64,000 bases of DNA from Lewinella sp. JB7 (GCF_024297185.1 NZ_JANCTD010000001.1:569396-633395); one strand, 5' to 3'. Counted from the first letter of the stretch, positions 54,382 through 64,000 are shown. Notes: generated by a model from the sequence alone, not told the origin. Numbers and translations: made by a program.

Positions 54382-54990
54382 ATGCGATTTCTGACGGCCT
54401 GCTGCCTCCTTTTGTTTCTGTGGTCGTGCAGCGATGACACGCCCCCCGTACCCAAGCCCCGCTCCTATCCCCGCGTCGACTACCCCCAGCGGGCGTACAC
54501 CCCCCTCGGAGCCGACTACTGCTCCTTCACCTTCGAGCGGCCCGCCTCCACCCGCGTGGTCCGCGAAACGAGCTACTTCGACGAGGCGCCCGCCGATTCC
54601 TGCTGGTTCAACCTCCGGCTGGCCCCCGCCCTCAACGGTACGATCCATTTCTCCTATTACCCCGTTTCGTCCTACGCCCAGTGGGAAGAACTGCGCGACG
54701 AGGCCTTCGAACTCGTCGGCGTGCACAACCAGCGGGCGAGCGACATCGAGGAGATCGTAATCCACCGCGATTCGGCCCGGGTCCACGGCGTAGCCTTCGA
54801 CATCGCCGGACCGGCGGCCAGCCCCTTCCAGTTTTTTCTGACCGATACGACCCGCCATTTTCTCCGGGGCGCCCTGTACTTCGAGACCCAGGTGAACCCC
54901 GACTCCCTGGCCCCGGTCATCGATTACGTAAAGGAGGATATCTACCGCATCGTGGAAACGCTGCGCTGGGAAGGGGCGAACAAGGGATAG
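54382..54990 (+). CDS. gldD: Gliding motility lipoprotein GldD
   Basis: 202 residues with a lipobox (FLWSCSDD). GldD marks: PKPRSYPRVDYPQ near residue 25, and SPFQFFLTDTTRHFLRGALYF towards the end. GldD is needed for gliding and supports the T9SS in Bacteroidota. It is usually near other gld genes; here it is between a small secreted protein and an XRE regulator. Confidence 0.9.
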   Translation: MRFLTACCLLLFLWSCSDDTPPVPKPRSYPRVDYPQRAYTPLGADYCSFTFERPASTRVVRETSYFDEAPADSCWFNLRLAPALNGTIHFSYYPVSSYAQWEELRDEAFELVGVHNQRASDIEEIVIHRDSARVHGVAFDIAGPAASPFQFFLTDTTRHFLRGALYFETQVNPDSLAPVIDYVKEDIYRIVETLRWEGANKG

Positions 54991-55058
54991 GCCGAAATTT
55001 TCACCGGTCCCGGGCTCGCCGCGAATTTTCGCCCCACGTAACGTAAATTGCCCCGACG

Positions 55059-56531
55059 ATGAGGGCAAAGACCGCCAACGAGCGCATTATTTTCGGTTTA
55101 AAGGTGAAGCAGCTCCGGCAGCAGCGGGGCTTCAGTTTCGACCAGCTTTCCAAGCAGACCGGCATCTCGCTGTCCTACCTCAACGAGATCGAAAAGGGGA
55201 AAAAATTTCCGAAGGCCGATAAGGTGGATAATCTGGCCGCCGCCCTCGGTACCACCACCCGGGAACTCACCGACCCCCAGCTGGGCCGCGAGTTGGCTCC
55301 GGTCGCGCAACTCCTGCAGTCTAATTTCCTCAATGAGCTGCCCCTGGAGCTTTTCGGCATCGAGCTGAGCAAGGTAGCCGAGATCATCGCCGCGGCTCCG
55401 GTGCGCGTCGGTGCGTTCATCAGTACCCTGCTGGAGATCAGCCGCAGCTACGCCCTGCGGGAGGAAAATTTCTACTTCGCCGCCCTGCGCTCCTACCTGG
55501 AGCTGAACGACAATTACTTTCCCGAACTCGAGCGAGCCGTGGAGGCTTTCGCCGAGCAGTACGACCTGCCCGCCATCCGCCCCCTGCCCCCCCGGCTGCT
55601 GGGAGAGTTGCTGGAAGATCGCTTCGGCTACGAGATCGTGCCCGGCGGCCTGGACGACAGTCCCGCCCTGGCCGACCTGCGCTCCGTCTACCTGCCCGCC
55701 TCCGGCCGCCTCCTCCTCAACGGGAAACTGACCAACGTACAGCGCGGCTTCCAGTTCGGCAAGGAACTGGCCTTCAACCACCTGCGGCTGAAGGAGCGCT
55801 CCAATACGAGCAGCCTGCTGCGGGGACGGGTCTTCGAAGAGGTACTCAACCACAGTAAGGCGACCTACTTCAGCGTCGCGCTCCACCTGCCCCTCCGGCC
55901 CTTCACCGAGGAGGTAGGCCGATTCTTCCGCTTGCCGCGGTGGGACCCGGATGCCTTCCTGGCGCTGATGCAGCGGTTCAACGCCACGCCGGAGATGTTC
56001 TACCACCGGCTCACCAACGTGATTCCCCAGTTCTTCGGCCTGCCGGAACTGTTCTTCCTCCGCTTCGCCCACAATACGGGTACCGAAGACTTCGTCATCG
56101 ACAAGGAGCTGCACCTCAGTCGCCGCCACCACCCCCACGAGAATGGGCTGTTCGAGCACTACTGTCGACGGTGGGTCAGTATCAACCTGCTCAAAGCGCT
56201 CGACGGAAGTCCCGACAATCACCTGCGCATCGATGCCCAGCGCAGCCTGTACTACGGCACCGACGACGAGTACCTCTGTATTACGCTGGCCCGTAGTCAC
56301 TACCCCCGCCCGGGCATGAACGTCAGCGTCACCCTCGGGCTACTGGTCACCGACGAGCTCCGGCGACAGGTCGCCTTCCTCGACGATCCGGCCATTCCCC
56401 ACGTCGTGGTCAATACGACTTGCGAACGCTGTCCGATCGAGGATTGCCGCGTCCGCGCCGCCGCCCCCACCGTGGTGCAGCACCGCGACCGCTACCGGGC
56501 CATGCGGGAGGCCCTGCGCGCCCTCGAGTGA
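55059..56531 (+). CDS. ScfR-like HTH regulator (XRE, ImmA/IrrE-like, DUF2083)
   Basis: 490 residues. Residues 8-70 are an XRE helix-turn-helix (LKVKQLRQQRGFSFDQLSKQTGISLSYLNEIEKGKKFPKADKV). Residues about 200-360 are an IrrE-like domain whose zinc motif is changed (ELAFNHL in place of HExxH). The C-terminus is the DUF2083 acyl-CoA-sensing-type domain with a Cys cluster (CERCPIEDC). Relatives (ScfR, MccR, RamB) control short-chain fatty-acid metabolism. Its place just before a glycosyltransferase gives no hint of its target. Confidence 0.85.
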   Translation: MRAKTANERIIFGLKVKQLRQQRGFSFDQLSKQTGISLSYLNEIEKGKKFPKADKVDNLAAALGTTTRELTDPQLGRELAPVAQLLQSNFLNELPLELFGIELSKVAEIIAAAPVRVGAFISTLLEISRSYALREENFYFAALRSYLELNDNYFPELERAVEAFAEQYDLPAIRPLPPRLLGELLEDRFGYEIVPGGLDDSPALADLRSVYLPASGRLLLNGKLTNVQRGFQFGKELAFNHLRLKERSNTSSLLRGRVFEEVLNHSKATYFSVALHLPLRPFTEEVGRFFRLPRWDPDAFLALMQRFNATPEMFYHRLTNVIPQFFGLPELFFLRFAHNTGTEDFVIDKELHLSRRHHPHENGLFEHYCRRWVSINLLKALDGSPDNHLRIDAQRSLYYGTDDEYLCITLARSHYPRPGMNVSVTLGLLVTDELRRQVAFLDDPAIPHVVVNTTCERCPIEDCRVRAAAPTVVQHRDRYRAMREALRALE

Positions 56532-56533
56532 TC

Positions 56534-57496
56534 CTAATGCCCCGGTAGGCGGCCGAGCGCTTCCGCCAGATCGAGTTGTTCCTGATCCATGACCGCCACG
56601 GCCCATCCCTGCAGTTGGGCGCGTTGGGCGAGGTAGGCCTGCTCGGTCTGTCCCGGAGTGGGAATAAGGACGGCCGGTTTGCCCAGTGCCCGTAAGTCCA
56701 TCAGGCTGGAGTAGCCGGGGCGCGCCACTACGCAGCGGGCGGCGGTGAGCAAGCGGGAGAGGGTGGGAGTGTCGGCGAAGTCGAGCTGGGCCGGGGTAGG
56801 GGAGGTCCGCTCCTGCGGCAACCCCCGTACGACCCGGTAGCTACGGCCGAGCCCGCTCAACTGGGGCAGGATGATCTCTTCCAGTCGCGTCCGCATCGGT
56901 TCGGGGCCGGACAGCAGCACCAGGACGTCGAAGGGTTCCGTGCCCGGGGTGGCGGACAGGCGGCTCAACGGGCCGATGAAGCGGACGGAATCGTAACCGG
57001 CGGGGTCCGACAGTTTACCGCTCAGCCGGTCGTGGCCGGCGTGGTCGGGCACCCAGAATTCGTCGAAGTGGCGCAGTTGCCAGCGGTACAGCGCGCTGGC
57101 CGGCGCGAAGCCGGTGATGGGGTGCAGCTGATGGGTGACGAAGATGGACGGCACTTCGTGATGGTAGCAGCCGAAACGGCTGTCGGACACGATACGGTCT
57201 ACCTCCAGGGTGGCGACCAGTTCGGCGACGGCCCGGTGCTCGGCCCGGATGGTCCGCTGCCAGCGCCAGGCCTGTCGGGCCACGTTCCACACCATCGAAG
57301 CAGTAGGGTAGGTGACGGCGTAGGGGGGCAGCGCGTGAATGGTCGCGGCCGGGAGCTCCCGGCGCAGCATGGCGGCGGCCGGCCCACTGCACGCCCAGCT
57401 GATCCGGTCACCGCCGTCGGTGAGTCGGCGGGCCAGTGCCAGGCTCCGGCTGGCGTGGCCGAGTCCCCAGTCGAGTGGCGTGATCAGGGTATGCAC
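56534..57496 (-). CDS. MurG-like glycosyltransferase
   Basis: 320 residues from GTG 57496. The N-terminal GWGLGHASRSLALARRL is the Gly-rich loop, and the C-terminal ARCVVARPGYSSLMDLRALGKPAVLIPTPGQTEQ holds the UDP-sugar-binding site of GT28/GT-B enzymes. Similar stand-alone proteins modify glycolipids. It converges on the ScfR-like gene with a 2-bp gap. Confidence 0.85.
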   Translation of the reverse strand: MHTLITPLDWGLGHASRSLALARRLTDGGDRISWACSGPAAAMLRRELPAATIHALPPYAVTYPTASMVWNVARQAWRWQRTIRAEHRAVAELVATLEVDRIVSDSRFGCYHHEVPSIFVTHQLHPITGFAPASALYRWQLRHFDEFWVPDHAGHDRLSGKLSDPAGYDSVRFIGPLSRLSATPGTEPFDVLVLLSGPEPMRTRLEEIILPQLSGLGRSYRVVRGLPQERTSPTPAQLDFADTPTLSRLLTAARCVVARPGYSSLMDLRALGKPAVLIPTPGQTEQAYLAQRAQLQGWAVAVMDQEQLDLAEALGRLPGH

Positions 57497-57525
57497 GGGC
57501 CCAAGATAAGAGTCGTTCCCGTCCC

Positions 57526-59745
57526 CTAAAATCCGTAACGGACGGCCCCCTTCAAAAAGAAGGGCGTGCCGGGGGTAAAGTGGATCTCTTCGACCGGCAC
57601 GGCTTCATTCCGGAGGCGGGAGGTGGTGGCGAACTGGGTCTCCTTCCACTCGCGGTCCAGCAGATTCTCCACGATCAGGCCCAGCGATAGGGGGCCGAAG
57701 CGGTAATTTAAGTTGGCATCGACCAGGAAGTACCCGTCGGCGACAATGGAAAAATCCTCCGTGGCGGGCCGGTCCCGCACGTAGCGGTAGCGGAGGCCGC
57801 CGGTAAGTCGTTCCCGCAGGACGTGCACCCCACCGGTGGCCGTAAGATCCGGAGCGAGCGGGATGTAGGCGGCTCCTTCCGGCGCGTCGAGGCTGCGGGC
57901 GAAGGCGTAGTTGATGTCGGCATCGGCAAAGAGCCAGTTGGTGAGCTGGTAGCGGACTCCCAGATCGGCGCCTACCCGCCGGCTTTGCCCACTCGGTTCC
58001 ACGATGCCGGCATCGCCGACGTACACGAACTCCTGTTCCGAGTGGAGGTACCACAGCGCGGCGTTCACCAGGATCCGGCCGGCGGGGCGGTAGATAGCGC
58101 CCAGGTCCGCGCCGTAGGCCCGGGGCAGGATCTTGTCGGCCGACCGATCGATCACCACCCGCGTATCGTTGGCGTGGTAACCCATACCCGTGCGGACGTA
58201 CAATTGCCACGCCTCGTTCGCGCTGTAGGAGACGTTGAGCTTTGGACTTACCGCCCCCCGGCGTTGCTCCTGCCGGTCGTAAGTAGGTGCCAGCCGGTCT
58301 ACGTAGTTGAATACGAGTTGATCTATTCTCAGGGCGGGATTGATCAGCCACCGCCCCCTTTCGATCTCGAGACTGCAGTAGGCGAAGAGGTTGGTTTCGT
58401 CCACGTCGCCGTGCTGGATGGGCCGGAGCACCTCGCGCCGGTTGCGGGTATGGTTGAGCTGAATGTCGTCGACGTCGTCGTACCGCATACCGATGCCCGC
58501 CCGCAGCCGGCTTTCCCCGCCCAGGGCGGCGAGGCCGTGGTTCAGTTCGGAGCGGAAGCCGAAGAGCTGGCGGTCCTCCCGTTGCTGGATCTGGTCGCCG
58601 TTGACGGGATCCTCTAGAAAGAAGGTGAAGTTGGAGAACAGCTCGAAGGCGTAACGGGAATAGTACACGTCAGACTTCACGAAGGTGCCGCGGTTCACGA
58701 TCTGGGTGAAGCTGGCGGCCAGGTTGCTGCGTCCCGTAAAGCCGCCTTCGGTATCGTCGATCGCCCCGAAGCGACCGATCAGTCCGCTTGCGACGGCCCG
58801 TTCCGGAATCTGTCCGGAGGCATCCCACCGGCTGCTGAAGTGGGAAGCCAGAAAGGAAAGCCGGCTGCCGTTCTCCAGTTCGGTCGCGTAGCGGCCCAGG
58901 AGGTTGAGGCGGCCGAAGTGCTGACTGGATTCGAAGGGGCCGTCGGTGAGGGTGTATTCCGTAGCCAGGTAAGCGCTGCTGCGCTCCCGGTCGAGCAGGT
59001 CGAAGAGGCCCACGGCCCGCAGCGTATTGAAGGAACCCGCCTCTACGGTCAGCAGCGAGCGGTCGAGCTTGTCCTTCAGCGAGAAGTCGACGTAGCCGGC
59101 GGTCGCGAAATTGCCCCGGTCGGCGAAGTAGGGTCCCTTTCCGTAGTCAATCTTTCCGATGGTTTCGGGGATCACGAAGTGGAGGTCGGCGTAGCCCTGC
59201 CCGTGGGCGTGGCTGACCATATTCACCGGCATTCCCTCCACGGAGATCGCGACGTCGGTGCCGTGATCGATATCAAAACCCCGCAGAAAGATCTGCTCGG
59301 CCTTGCCCCCGCCGGCGTGCTGCCCGATCACGAGTCCGGGTACGCGCCGCAGTACGTCCTGGGCCGAATTGACCGGGCGCAGGCGGGCGTCGATGTCGGT
59401 CACCACGTTCAGGGCGGCCACCGTCGGGCGCACCGTCACGGCGGCCAGGTCGAAGAAGGCTTCCTGCAGGACGACGTTCACCTCCCCCCCGCCCGCGGGT
59501 ACCACCGCCCGGGCCGACCGGTAACCGAGGTAGGCGATCAGTAGCGTATCCCCGCCACGGACCCCGTCGAGGTGAAAGTTCCCCAGTTCGTTGGTGTGGG
59601 CGTGGTGTTCGCTCTGCAGGTGGGTCACGTAGGCTCCCACTACGGGCTGCCGGTCGACGTCGGTGACCCGGCCGTACACGGTCTGGGCGCGGAGTGCCGG
59701 ACAACACAGCACGACCGACAGGAGAAGATAGATTACGGGATGCAC
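57526..59745 (-). CDS. TonB-dependent receptor next to the NRPS genes
   Basis: 739 residues from GTG 59745, 13 bp after the adenylation gene; an ATG at 59808 would overlap that gene. Signal peptide, then a carboxypeptidase-like domain (about 20-100), plug (about 115-230, VLRRVPGLVIGQHAGG and GKGPYFADRGNFATAGY) and a 22-strand barrel ending PFFLKGAVRYGF. It may import the product of the peptide synthetase, for example a siderophore; that is inference. Minus-strand cotranscription with the adenylation gene is likely. Confidence 0.85.
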   Translation of the reverse strand: MHPVIYLLLSVVLCCPALRAQTVYGRVTDVDRQPVVGAYVTHLQSEHHAHTNELGNFHLDGVRGGDTLLIAYLGYRSARAVVPAGGGEVNVVLQEAFFDLAAVTVRPTVAALNVVTDIDARLRPVNSAQDVLRRVPGLVIGQHAGGGKAEQIFLRGFDIDHGTDVAISVEGMPVNMVSHAHGQGYADLHFVIPETIGKIDYGKGPYFADRGNFATAGYVDFSLKDKLDRSLLTVEAGSFNTLRAVGLFDLLDRERSSAYLATEYTLTDGPFESSQHFGRLNLLGRYATELENGSRLSFLASHFSSRWDASGQIPERAVASGLIGRFGAIDDTEGGFTGRSNLAASFTQIVNRGTFVKSDVYYSRYAFELFSNFTFFLEDPVNGDQIQQREDRQLFGFRSELNHGLAALGGESRLRAGIGMRYDDVDDIQLNHTRNRREVLRPIQHGDVDETNLFAYCSLEIERGRWLINPALRIDQLVFNYVDRLAPTYDRQEQRRGAVSPKLNVSYSANEAWQLYVRTGMGYHANDTRVVIDRSADKILPRAYGADLGAIYRPAGRILVNAALWYLHSEQEFVYVGDAGIVEPSGQSRRVGADLGVRYQLTNWLFADADINYAFARSLDAPEGAAYIPLAPDLTATGGVHVLRERLTGGLRYRYVRDRPATEDFSIVADGYFLVDANLNYRFGPLSLGLIVENLLDREWKETQFATTSRLRNEAVPVEEIHFTPGTPFFLKGAVRYGF

Positions 59746-59758
59746 GCGGACGATTGGT

Positions 59759-61585
59759 TTAGGTGGGCTTCCCGGAATCGGCAAGCAGCCGGAGCAGGGT
59801 GGCCTCAAGGTACGCGCCCTGCTCCGCTACGGTGGAGAGTTCAAAGATCATCGGCAGGGGAAGGTCGAGCTCAAAGGCCTCCGTGATTCGCGCCGCGAGG
59901 CGGATGGCGGTGAGGCTGTGTCCCCCCAGATCGAGAAAGGCGTCATGACGACCGATCGGACGCCGGTCCAGTACTTCCGACCAGAGTTCGGAAAGGATCG
60001 TTTCGATCTCCCCCTGCGGGGCTTCGTAACCGCCCGGCGGTGGTTCGGCCACCCCGGCACGCCCGGCCAGCGCCCGGCGATCGATTTTGCCGGCGGGGGT
60101 CAGGGGTAGGTTGGTCAGTGCTACGAAGGTTTGGGGGATACTGTAGGCGGGTAGTTGGCGCTGCAGCTGGTACCGGAGATCCGCTTGGGTCGTACCCCGG
60201 TCGGCCACGTAGTACGCCGTGAGTTGTCGTTGGTTGGGATCTTGCCCATTGGCGGGTGGGGGCAAAGCAAGGTCGACCGCCGCGGCCGTAACGCCGGGCA
60301 CCGATGACAGCACCCGTTCGATCGCGTCCAGTTCGATGCGGAAGCCCCGCCATTTTACCTGGCGGTCGGTGCGGCCGATGAACTCCAACACGCCCTCCAG
60401 CGTCACGCGGGCCCGGTCGCCCGTACGGTAGAGTCGCGTCCCGGGTTCCGTGGGATGAGCCACGAAGCGTTGGGCGGTAAGTTCGGGCTGAAGCCAGTAT
60501 CCCCGGGCCAGGCCACTTCCCCCTAGGTAGAGTTCGCCTACTTCACCGGCAACCGTGGGCTGCATCGCGTGATCGAACAACCACACGGAGGTATTGTCGG
60601 TCGGCAGGCCGATGGGAACGGCATCCGCGTGGTCGGTCCGCTTGTCGTAGCGGTGCACGATGCAGCCGACGGTCGCTTCGGTGGGGCCGTACTCGTTCAC
60701 GATCTCCGTACGGGCCGGCAGGCAGCCACTCATTTCCCAAGCCAGGCGGGAGGATAATTGTTCGCCCCCTACGATCAGGGTGCGCAGTCGGTGTCCGCGG
60801 TAATCCTTCCCCCGCAGCAGGCCGAGGTGGGCGGGAGTCAGTTTGATGACGTCGCAACGGTCCTCCGCCATCACGTCCAGTACGGCAAGGTCCGGCGTGC
60901 CCGGGCGGGATTCGGGGTAGATCAACAGCCGCCCGCCACAGGTGAGTGGGGTGAACAGGGATGTGACCGTCAGGTCGAATCCGAAGGTCGTAAACAACGG
61001 AAATACGGGTGCGTCGGTGGTAACGTAACGGTCGCGAGCGAAGGCGATGTACCCCGCCAGGGCTTCGTGCTCGATCACGACGCCCTTGGGGGTGCCGGTC
61101 GAACCCGAGGTGTACATGATGTACGCTACGGCGGAAGGGGGCGCGGGCGCGGGAGCCACGTACGTCGGAGGCAGCAATGCGTCATTCACGGCAAGGACCG
61201 GGACACCGGAGCCGCCGAAATGATCGTCGCCGGTCCGGGAGGTAAGGATCAGCGCACACTGCGTTTCCCGCAGAATATGATCGCGGCGATCCGGGGGCGT
61301 ATCCGGGGGCAGGGGAACGTAAGCGTGACCGGCGCGCCAGCATCCGAGCACCGCGATGAGCAAGTCCGCGGAGCGGGGGAGGTGAAGGCAGACGTTGCAT
61401 CCGCGCTCCGGCAACTGCTGTCGGAGCCGGCCGGCGAGTTCGCCTGCGCGTTGATCGAGTTCGCGGTAACTAAGGCATCCTCCGGGGTGCTCGAGGGCGA
61501 CCGACTCCGGTGTAAGCTCCACCTGACGGGCGATCATCTCCGGGACGGAGCGGAAGTGTAGGGGCAACGGAGCGGAAGCAGACAT
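59759..61585 (-). CDS. Stand-alone adenylation-carrier protein of an NRPS
   Basis: 608 residues from ATG 61585; the frame extends to 61789 but those residues look non-coding. A complete adenylation domain is followed by a carrier domain. Motifs: YIMYTSGSTGTPKGVVIEH (A3), NEYGPTEATVGC (A5), LYRTGDRARV (A7) and FLDLGGHSLTAIRL (phosphopantetheine Ser). It should activate one amino acid and load it on its own carrier domain. Divergent to the larger synthetase. Confidence 0.9.
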   Translation of the reverse strand: MSASAPLPLHFRSVPEMIARQVELTPESVALEHPGGCLSYRELDQRAGELAGRLRQQLPERGCNVCLHLPRSADLLIAVLGCWRAGHAYVPLPPDTPPDRRDHILRETQCALILTSRTGDDHFGGSGVPVLAVNDALLPPTYVAPAPAPPSAVAYIMYTSGSTGTPKGVVIEHEALAGYIAFARDRYVTTDAPVFPLFTTFGFDLTVTSLFTPLTCGGRLLIYPESRPGTPDLAVLDVMAEDRCDVIKLTPAHLGLLRGKDYRGHRLRTLIVGGEQLSSRLAWEMSGCLPARTEIVNEYGPTEATVGCIVHRYDKRTDHADAVPIGLPTDNTSVWLFDHAMQPTVAGEVGELYLGGSGLARGYWLQPELTAQRFVAHPTEPGTRLYRTGDRARVTLEGVLEFIGRTDRQVKWRGFRIELDAIERVLSSVPGVTAAAVDLALPPPANGQDPNQRQLTAYYVADRGTTQADLRYQLQRQLPAYSIPQTFVALTNLPLTPAGKIDRRALAGRAGVAEPPPGGYEAPQGEIETILSELWSEVLDRRPIGRHDAFLDLGGHSLTAIRLAARITEAFELDLPLPMIFELSTVAEQGAYLEATLLRLLADSGKPT

Positions 61586-61869
61586 GAGCGGGGAGATGGG
61601 GCGATCGGGTAAAGAGAGATTCGTAGAAGCGAGAGCAAGCGGATTCACGCGCGTACCTTGTCTCGTATCGTAAGGGGCTGGCGAAGGGGTTAAATGTCGC
61701 GGCCTTAAAACTATTCGTATACCCTTTTCCGTATACAGAGTGCGTATTAATACCCCAGACAAACCTTCCCGAACCCCGCCGACCTTCACTCCGCCGGCTC
61801 CTATTACCCTCTTGTGGTCTAGGCATCGGGTTCTTCCGCGCTCGGGGCTACTTTTCAGCAGCTAGATCT
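61586..61869. promoter_or_regulatory. Divergent promoter region of the NRPS locus
   Basis: About 280 bp between two diverging start codons. Two GTATAC hexamers, 15 bp apart in the 61715-61735 area, are candidates for control sites. No -7/-33 pair is clear enough to call. Confidence 0.35.
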
Positions 61870-64000
61870 ATGAGCAATACTTCCCTACTGAGCCGGTGGC
61901 TTGGGCGAAATAAAGGTACCGACAAAAATTCCGCACCCGCCCGGGATACGAGCGATTACCCGACCACCTACGGGCAGCAACGTATCTGGGCCCTCTGCCA
62001 ACTCTCTCCCGACGATCCCTTCTACAATTCCGCGGAAGCCTACCGCATCGTCGGTGACCTTGACCCGGAAAGATTACGGGCCGCCTACGCGGACCTGATC
62101 CGCCGCCACGAATCCCTACGCACGGTATTTTACGAACAGGACGGGACGCCGCGCCAACGGGTGCTGGACGAAAGCCCCACCGACTTTCAGGTTTGGGACG
62201 GGCGCAACGAGTTGGCCACGGACCGGGCCGGACGCATCCGATCCTTCGTCCACCAACCCTTCGACCTCGGGGCGGGGCCGCTAAGCCGTATGCTGGTCAT
62301 CCGTGAAGGGGCGGATACCCACACGGTCGTGGTCGTCCTCCACCACATCATCAGCGACGAGGCCGCCATGGCCGTATTCCGTACGGAACTGGCCGCGGGT
62401 TACCGTGGTGGGGTCTCCTTACCCCCGCTACCCATTCAGTACGGGACGATGGCCGTCCGCCAACGGCAACGGGACCATACGGAATCCCTCGCCTACTGGC
62501 AAAATCAACTCCGAGAAGCCCCGGCAACCTCCACCCTGCCCGCCGCCGACTGGGAGCACGGCCCTACCTCCCGCTATGCGGGTGAACTGATCCACGCGGA
62601 ACTGGGCGGCGCGCTCACCGCTCGTATACTAAGCCGGAGCCAAGAAGCCAGAACAACACCCTTTCTCTACCTGCTAGCAGCCTACTACGTCCTGCTGGAA
62701 GCCCAGTCGGGACAGGCGGACCTACTGGTGGGGACGCCGGTCACGAACCGGGACCGAAAGGAGTACGAGCCCCTGATCGGTTTTATGAATGAAACGGTGC
62801 TCCTGCGGCAACGACTGGACCTGAGTGCCGGCTTTGATGGAATCCTGCGGCAACTTCAGGCAACCTTTTACGAAGCGCTGGCCCACAAGGATACCCCCTT
62901 CGAGCACATCGTCAAACAACTGAATCCGGAACGGATGGCCGGCGTCAATCCGTTGTTCCAGACCATGTTCCTCCACCCGGAAGCTTCGCCGCCGCCGGAT
63001 TTCGGCCCGGCTACGGTCACCACCTATGAATCCCTCGACCCCGGAACGGCCAAGTTTGACCTGACGCTTTCGGTTACGGAGACGGCAAACGGGTACCGGG
63101 TCACGGCGGAATACGCCACGGCACGGTACGGCGCCGCACGGATCGAGCGCCTACTGGCGCACTACCGTACGCTGCTCGACCAGGTAACGACCGATCCCAC
63201 CCGGCCCCTGACCGATCTGCAACTGATCGTACCGGAAGAATGGGACCAACTACGGGACTGGAACGCGGCCTGCATCACGCCACCCGCGACGCTCGTGGAC
63301 CGACTCATCACCGACCACGCCCGGACCAGCCCGGAAGCCACCGCCGCTACCGCCGGATCCGAGCACCTGAACTACCGGGAACTGGACCGTCGCTCCGCCG
63401 CCCTCGCCGCCGTACTGACGGCCGGGGGCATCAGGGTCGGGGAAATTGTCGGTCTGCATACCCGTCGCGGACCGGAGATGATCGTCGGAATCGTCGGCAT
63501 TCTGCGGGCGGGCGCCGCCTACCTGCCCCTGGATCCGGAATACCCCGCGGATCGCCTGGACTTCATGATCGGCGACAGCGGTGCGCGGTGGATCGTAGCC
63601 GATACCGCCGCACGGGACGTTCCCGGCCCGGAGGGTGTGTCCACCGTCTACCTCGACCGCCTTTCCCCGGTGGACGCCCCCCCGGAGCCGGCCGACCGGT
63701 CTCCGGATGATCCCGCTTACATCATCTACACCTCCGGCAGTACGGGGTCCCCGAAGGGGGTCGTGGTGAGTCACCGCAACCTGCTCCACAGTACCCTTGC
63801 CCGCGGGGCGGTGTACGGTGCGGCACCGGAGGTTTTCCTGCTGCTGTCTTCCTTCTCCTTCGATAGTTCGGTGGCCGGCATTTTCTGGACCCTCACCGGC
63901 GGCGGATGCCTCGTGATCGCGCCGGAACGGGCCGAGCAGGATATGCGGGGTCTGAGTCGGCTCATCGCCGAGCGGGGCGTGACCCATACCCTATTGTTGC
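61870..64000 (+). CDS. Nonribosomal peptide synthetase, condensation-adenylation, 3' end outside window
   Basis: At least 710 residues from ATG 61870, running off the window in frame. Residues about 30-460 are a condensation domain: YGQQRIWALCQL (C1), RHESLRTVF (C2), and the active-site motif HHIISDE, where the usual final Gly is Glu. An adenylation domain begins about residue 485 (YIIYTSGSTGSPKGVVVSH, A3). It works with the adenylation-carrier protein on the other strand to make a peptide; product unknown. Confidence 0.92.
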   Translation, partial: MSNTSLLSRWLGRNKGTDKNSAPARDTSDYPTTYGQQRIWALCQLSPDDPFYNSAEAYRIVGDLDPERLRAAYADLIRRHESLRTVFYEQDGTPRQRVLDESPTDFQVWDGRNELATDRAGRIRSFVHQPFDLGAGPLSRMLVIREGADTHTVVVVLHHIISDEAAMAVFRTELAAGYRGGVSLPPLPIQYGTMAVRQRQRDHTESLAYWQNQLREAPATSTLPAADWEHGPTSRYAGELIHAELGGALTARILSRSQEARTTPFLYLLAAYYVLLEAQSGQADLLVGTPVTNRDRKEYEPLIGFMNETVLLRQRLDLSAGFDGILRQLQATFYEALAHKDTPFEHIVKQLNPERMAGVNPLFQTMFLHPEASPPPDFGPATVTTYESLDPGTAKFDLTLSVTETANGYRVTAEYATARYGAARIERLLAHYRTLLDQVTTDPTRPLTDLQLIVPEEWDQLRDWNAACITPPATLVDRLITDHARTSPEATAATAGSEHLNYRELDRRSAALAAVLTAGGIRVGEIVGLHTRRGPEMIVGIVGILRAGAAYLPLDPEYPADRLDFMIGDSGARWIVADTAARDVPGPEGVSTVYLDRLSPVDAPPEPADRSPDDPAYIIYTSGSTGSPKGVVVSHRNLLHSTLARGAVYGAAPEVFLLLSSFSFDSSVAGIFWTLTGGGCLVIAPERAEQDMRGLSRLIAERGVTHTLLL

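Overview
The window looks like a chromosomal piece of a Bacteroidota bacterium, probably a marine gliding saprospirian of the Lewinella type. This is inferred from several things: C-terminal type IX secretion (T9SS) sorting domains on two secreted proteins, a gldD gene, TonB-dependent receptors with carboxypeptidase-like N-terminal domains, an ECF sigma factor next to an outer-membrane beta-barrel gene, and a TTTG-N20-TATTTTTG promoter. Most of the DNA is GC-rich. The stretch from about 26.2 to 42.1 kb is visibly richer in A/T.

Layout. 1-5.4 kb: the 3' part of a very repetitive secreted protein (MopE-like metal-binding repeats, PKD domains, carbohydrate-binding-like modules, T9SS tail), a YHYH lipoprotein and a small membrane-anchored protein. 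5.7-10.4 kb: a DUF1080 lipoprotein, then the wreck of a metal-efflux-like cluster (RND, MFS and TolC remnants), then an intact response regulator and histidine kinase. 10.4-15.4 kb: two tandem PAP2 phosphatases, a PepSY-like protein, a third PAP2 protein, an HD hydrolase, a small protein and a START-domain protein. 15.4-23.2 kb: a complete RND efflux operon (outer-membrane receptor, TolC, adaptor, pump). 23.4-25.0 kb: an ArnT/GT39-type glycosyltransferase.

25.0-42.1 kb is an accessory island whose genes, apart from the IS transposase, all lie on the minus strand. Its left edge is scrambled: a decayed response regulator fused to a second copy of the DUF1080 leader, a 98-bp tandem repeat and an orphan C-terminal gene fragment. 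The defence part holds a prokaryotic viperin, a protein with a Mrr-like PD-(D/E)xK nuclease end, and a reverse transcriptase of the unknown-group/DRT kind preceded by a strongly structured leader that may be its non-coding RNA. Next comes a type III restriction-modification operon with a DarT/DarG toxin-antitoxin pair nested between res and mod, and then an unrecognised 425-residue protein. The mod gene is cleanly split by an IS1-family element; removing the element and one 8-bp target repeat restores a 752-residue reading frame. The island ends against a methylmalonyl-CoA mutase small-subunit gene that appears to have lost its 3' end.

43.3-64.0 kb is ordinary chromosome: an ECF sigma factor with its membrane/beta-barrel partner, a sulfatase, a GH9 glucanase, an alpha/beta-hydrolase-OsmC fusion, a response-regulator/thioredoxin-reductase-like fusion with a cyclic-nucleotide-domain histidine kinase, a MazF toxin with its antitoxin, gldD, an ScfR-like regulator, a glycosyltransferase, and a nonribosomal peptide locus (adenylation-carrier protein, divergent condensation-adenylation synthetase, TonB receptor) that runs off the right end.
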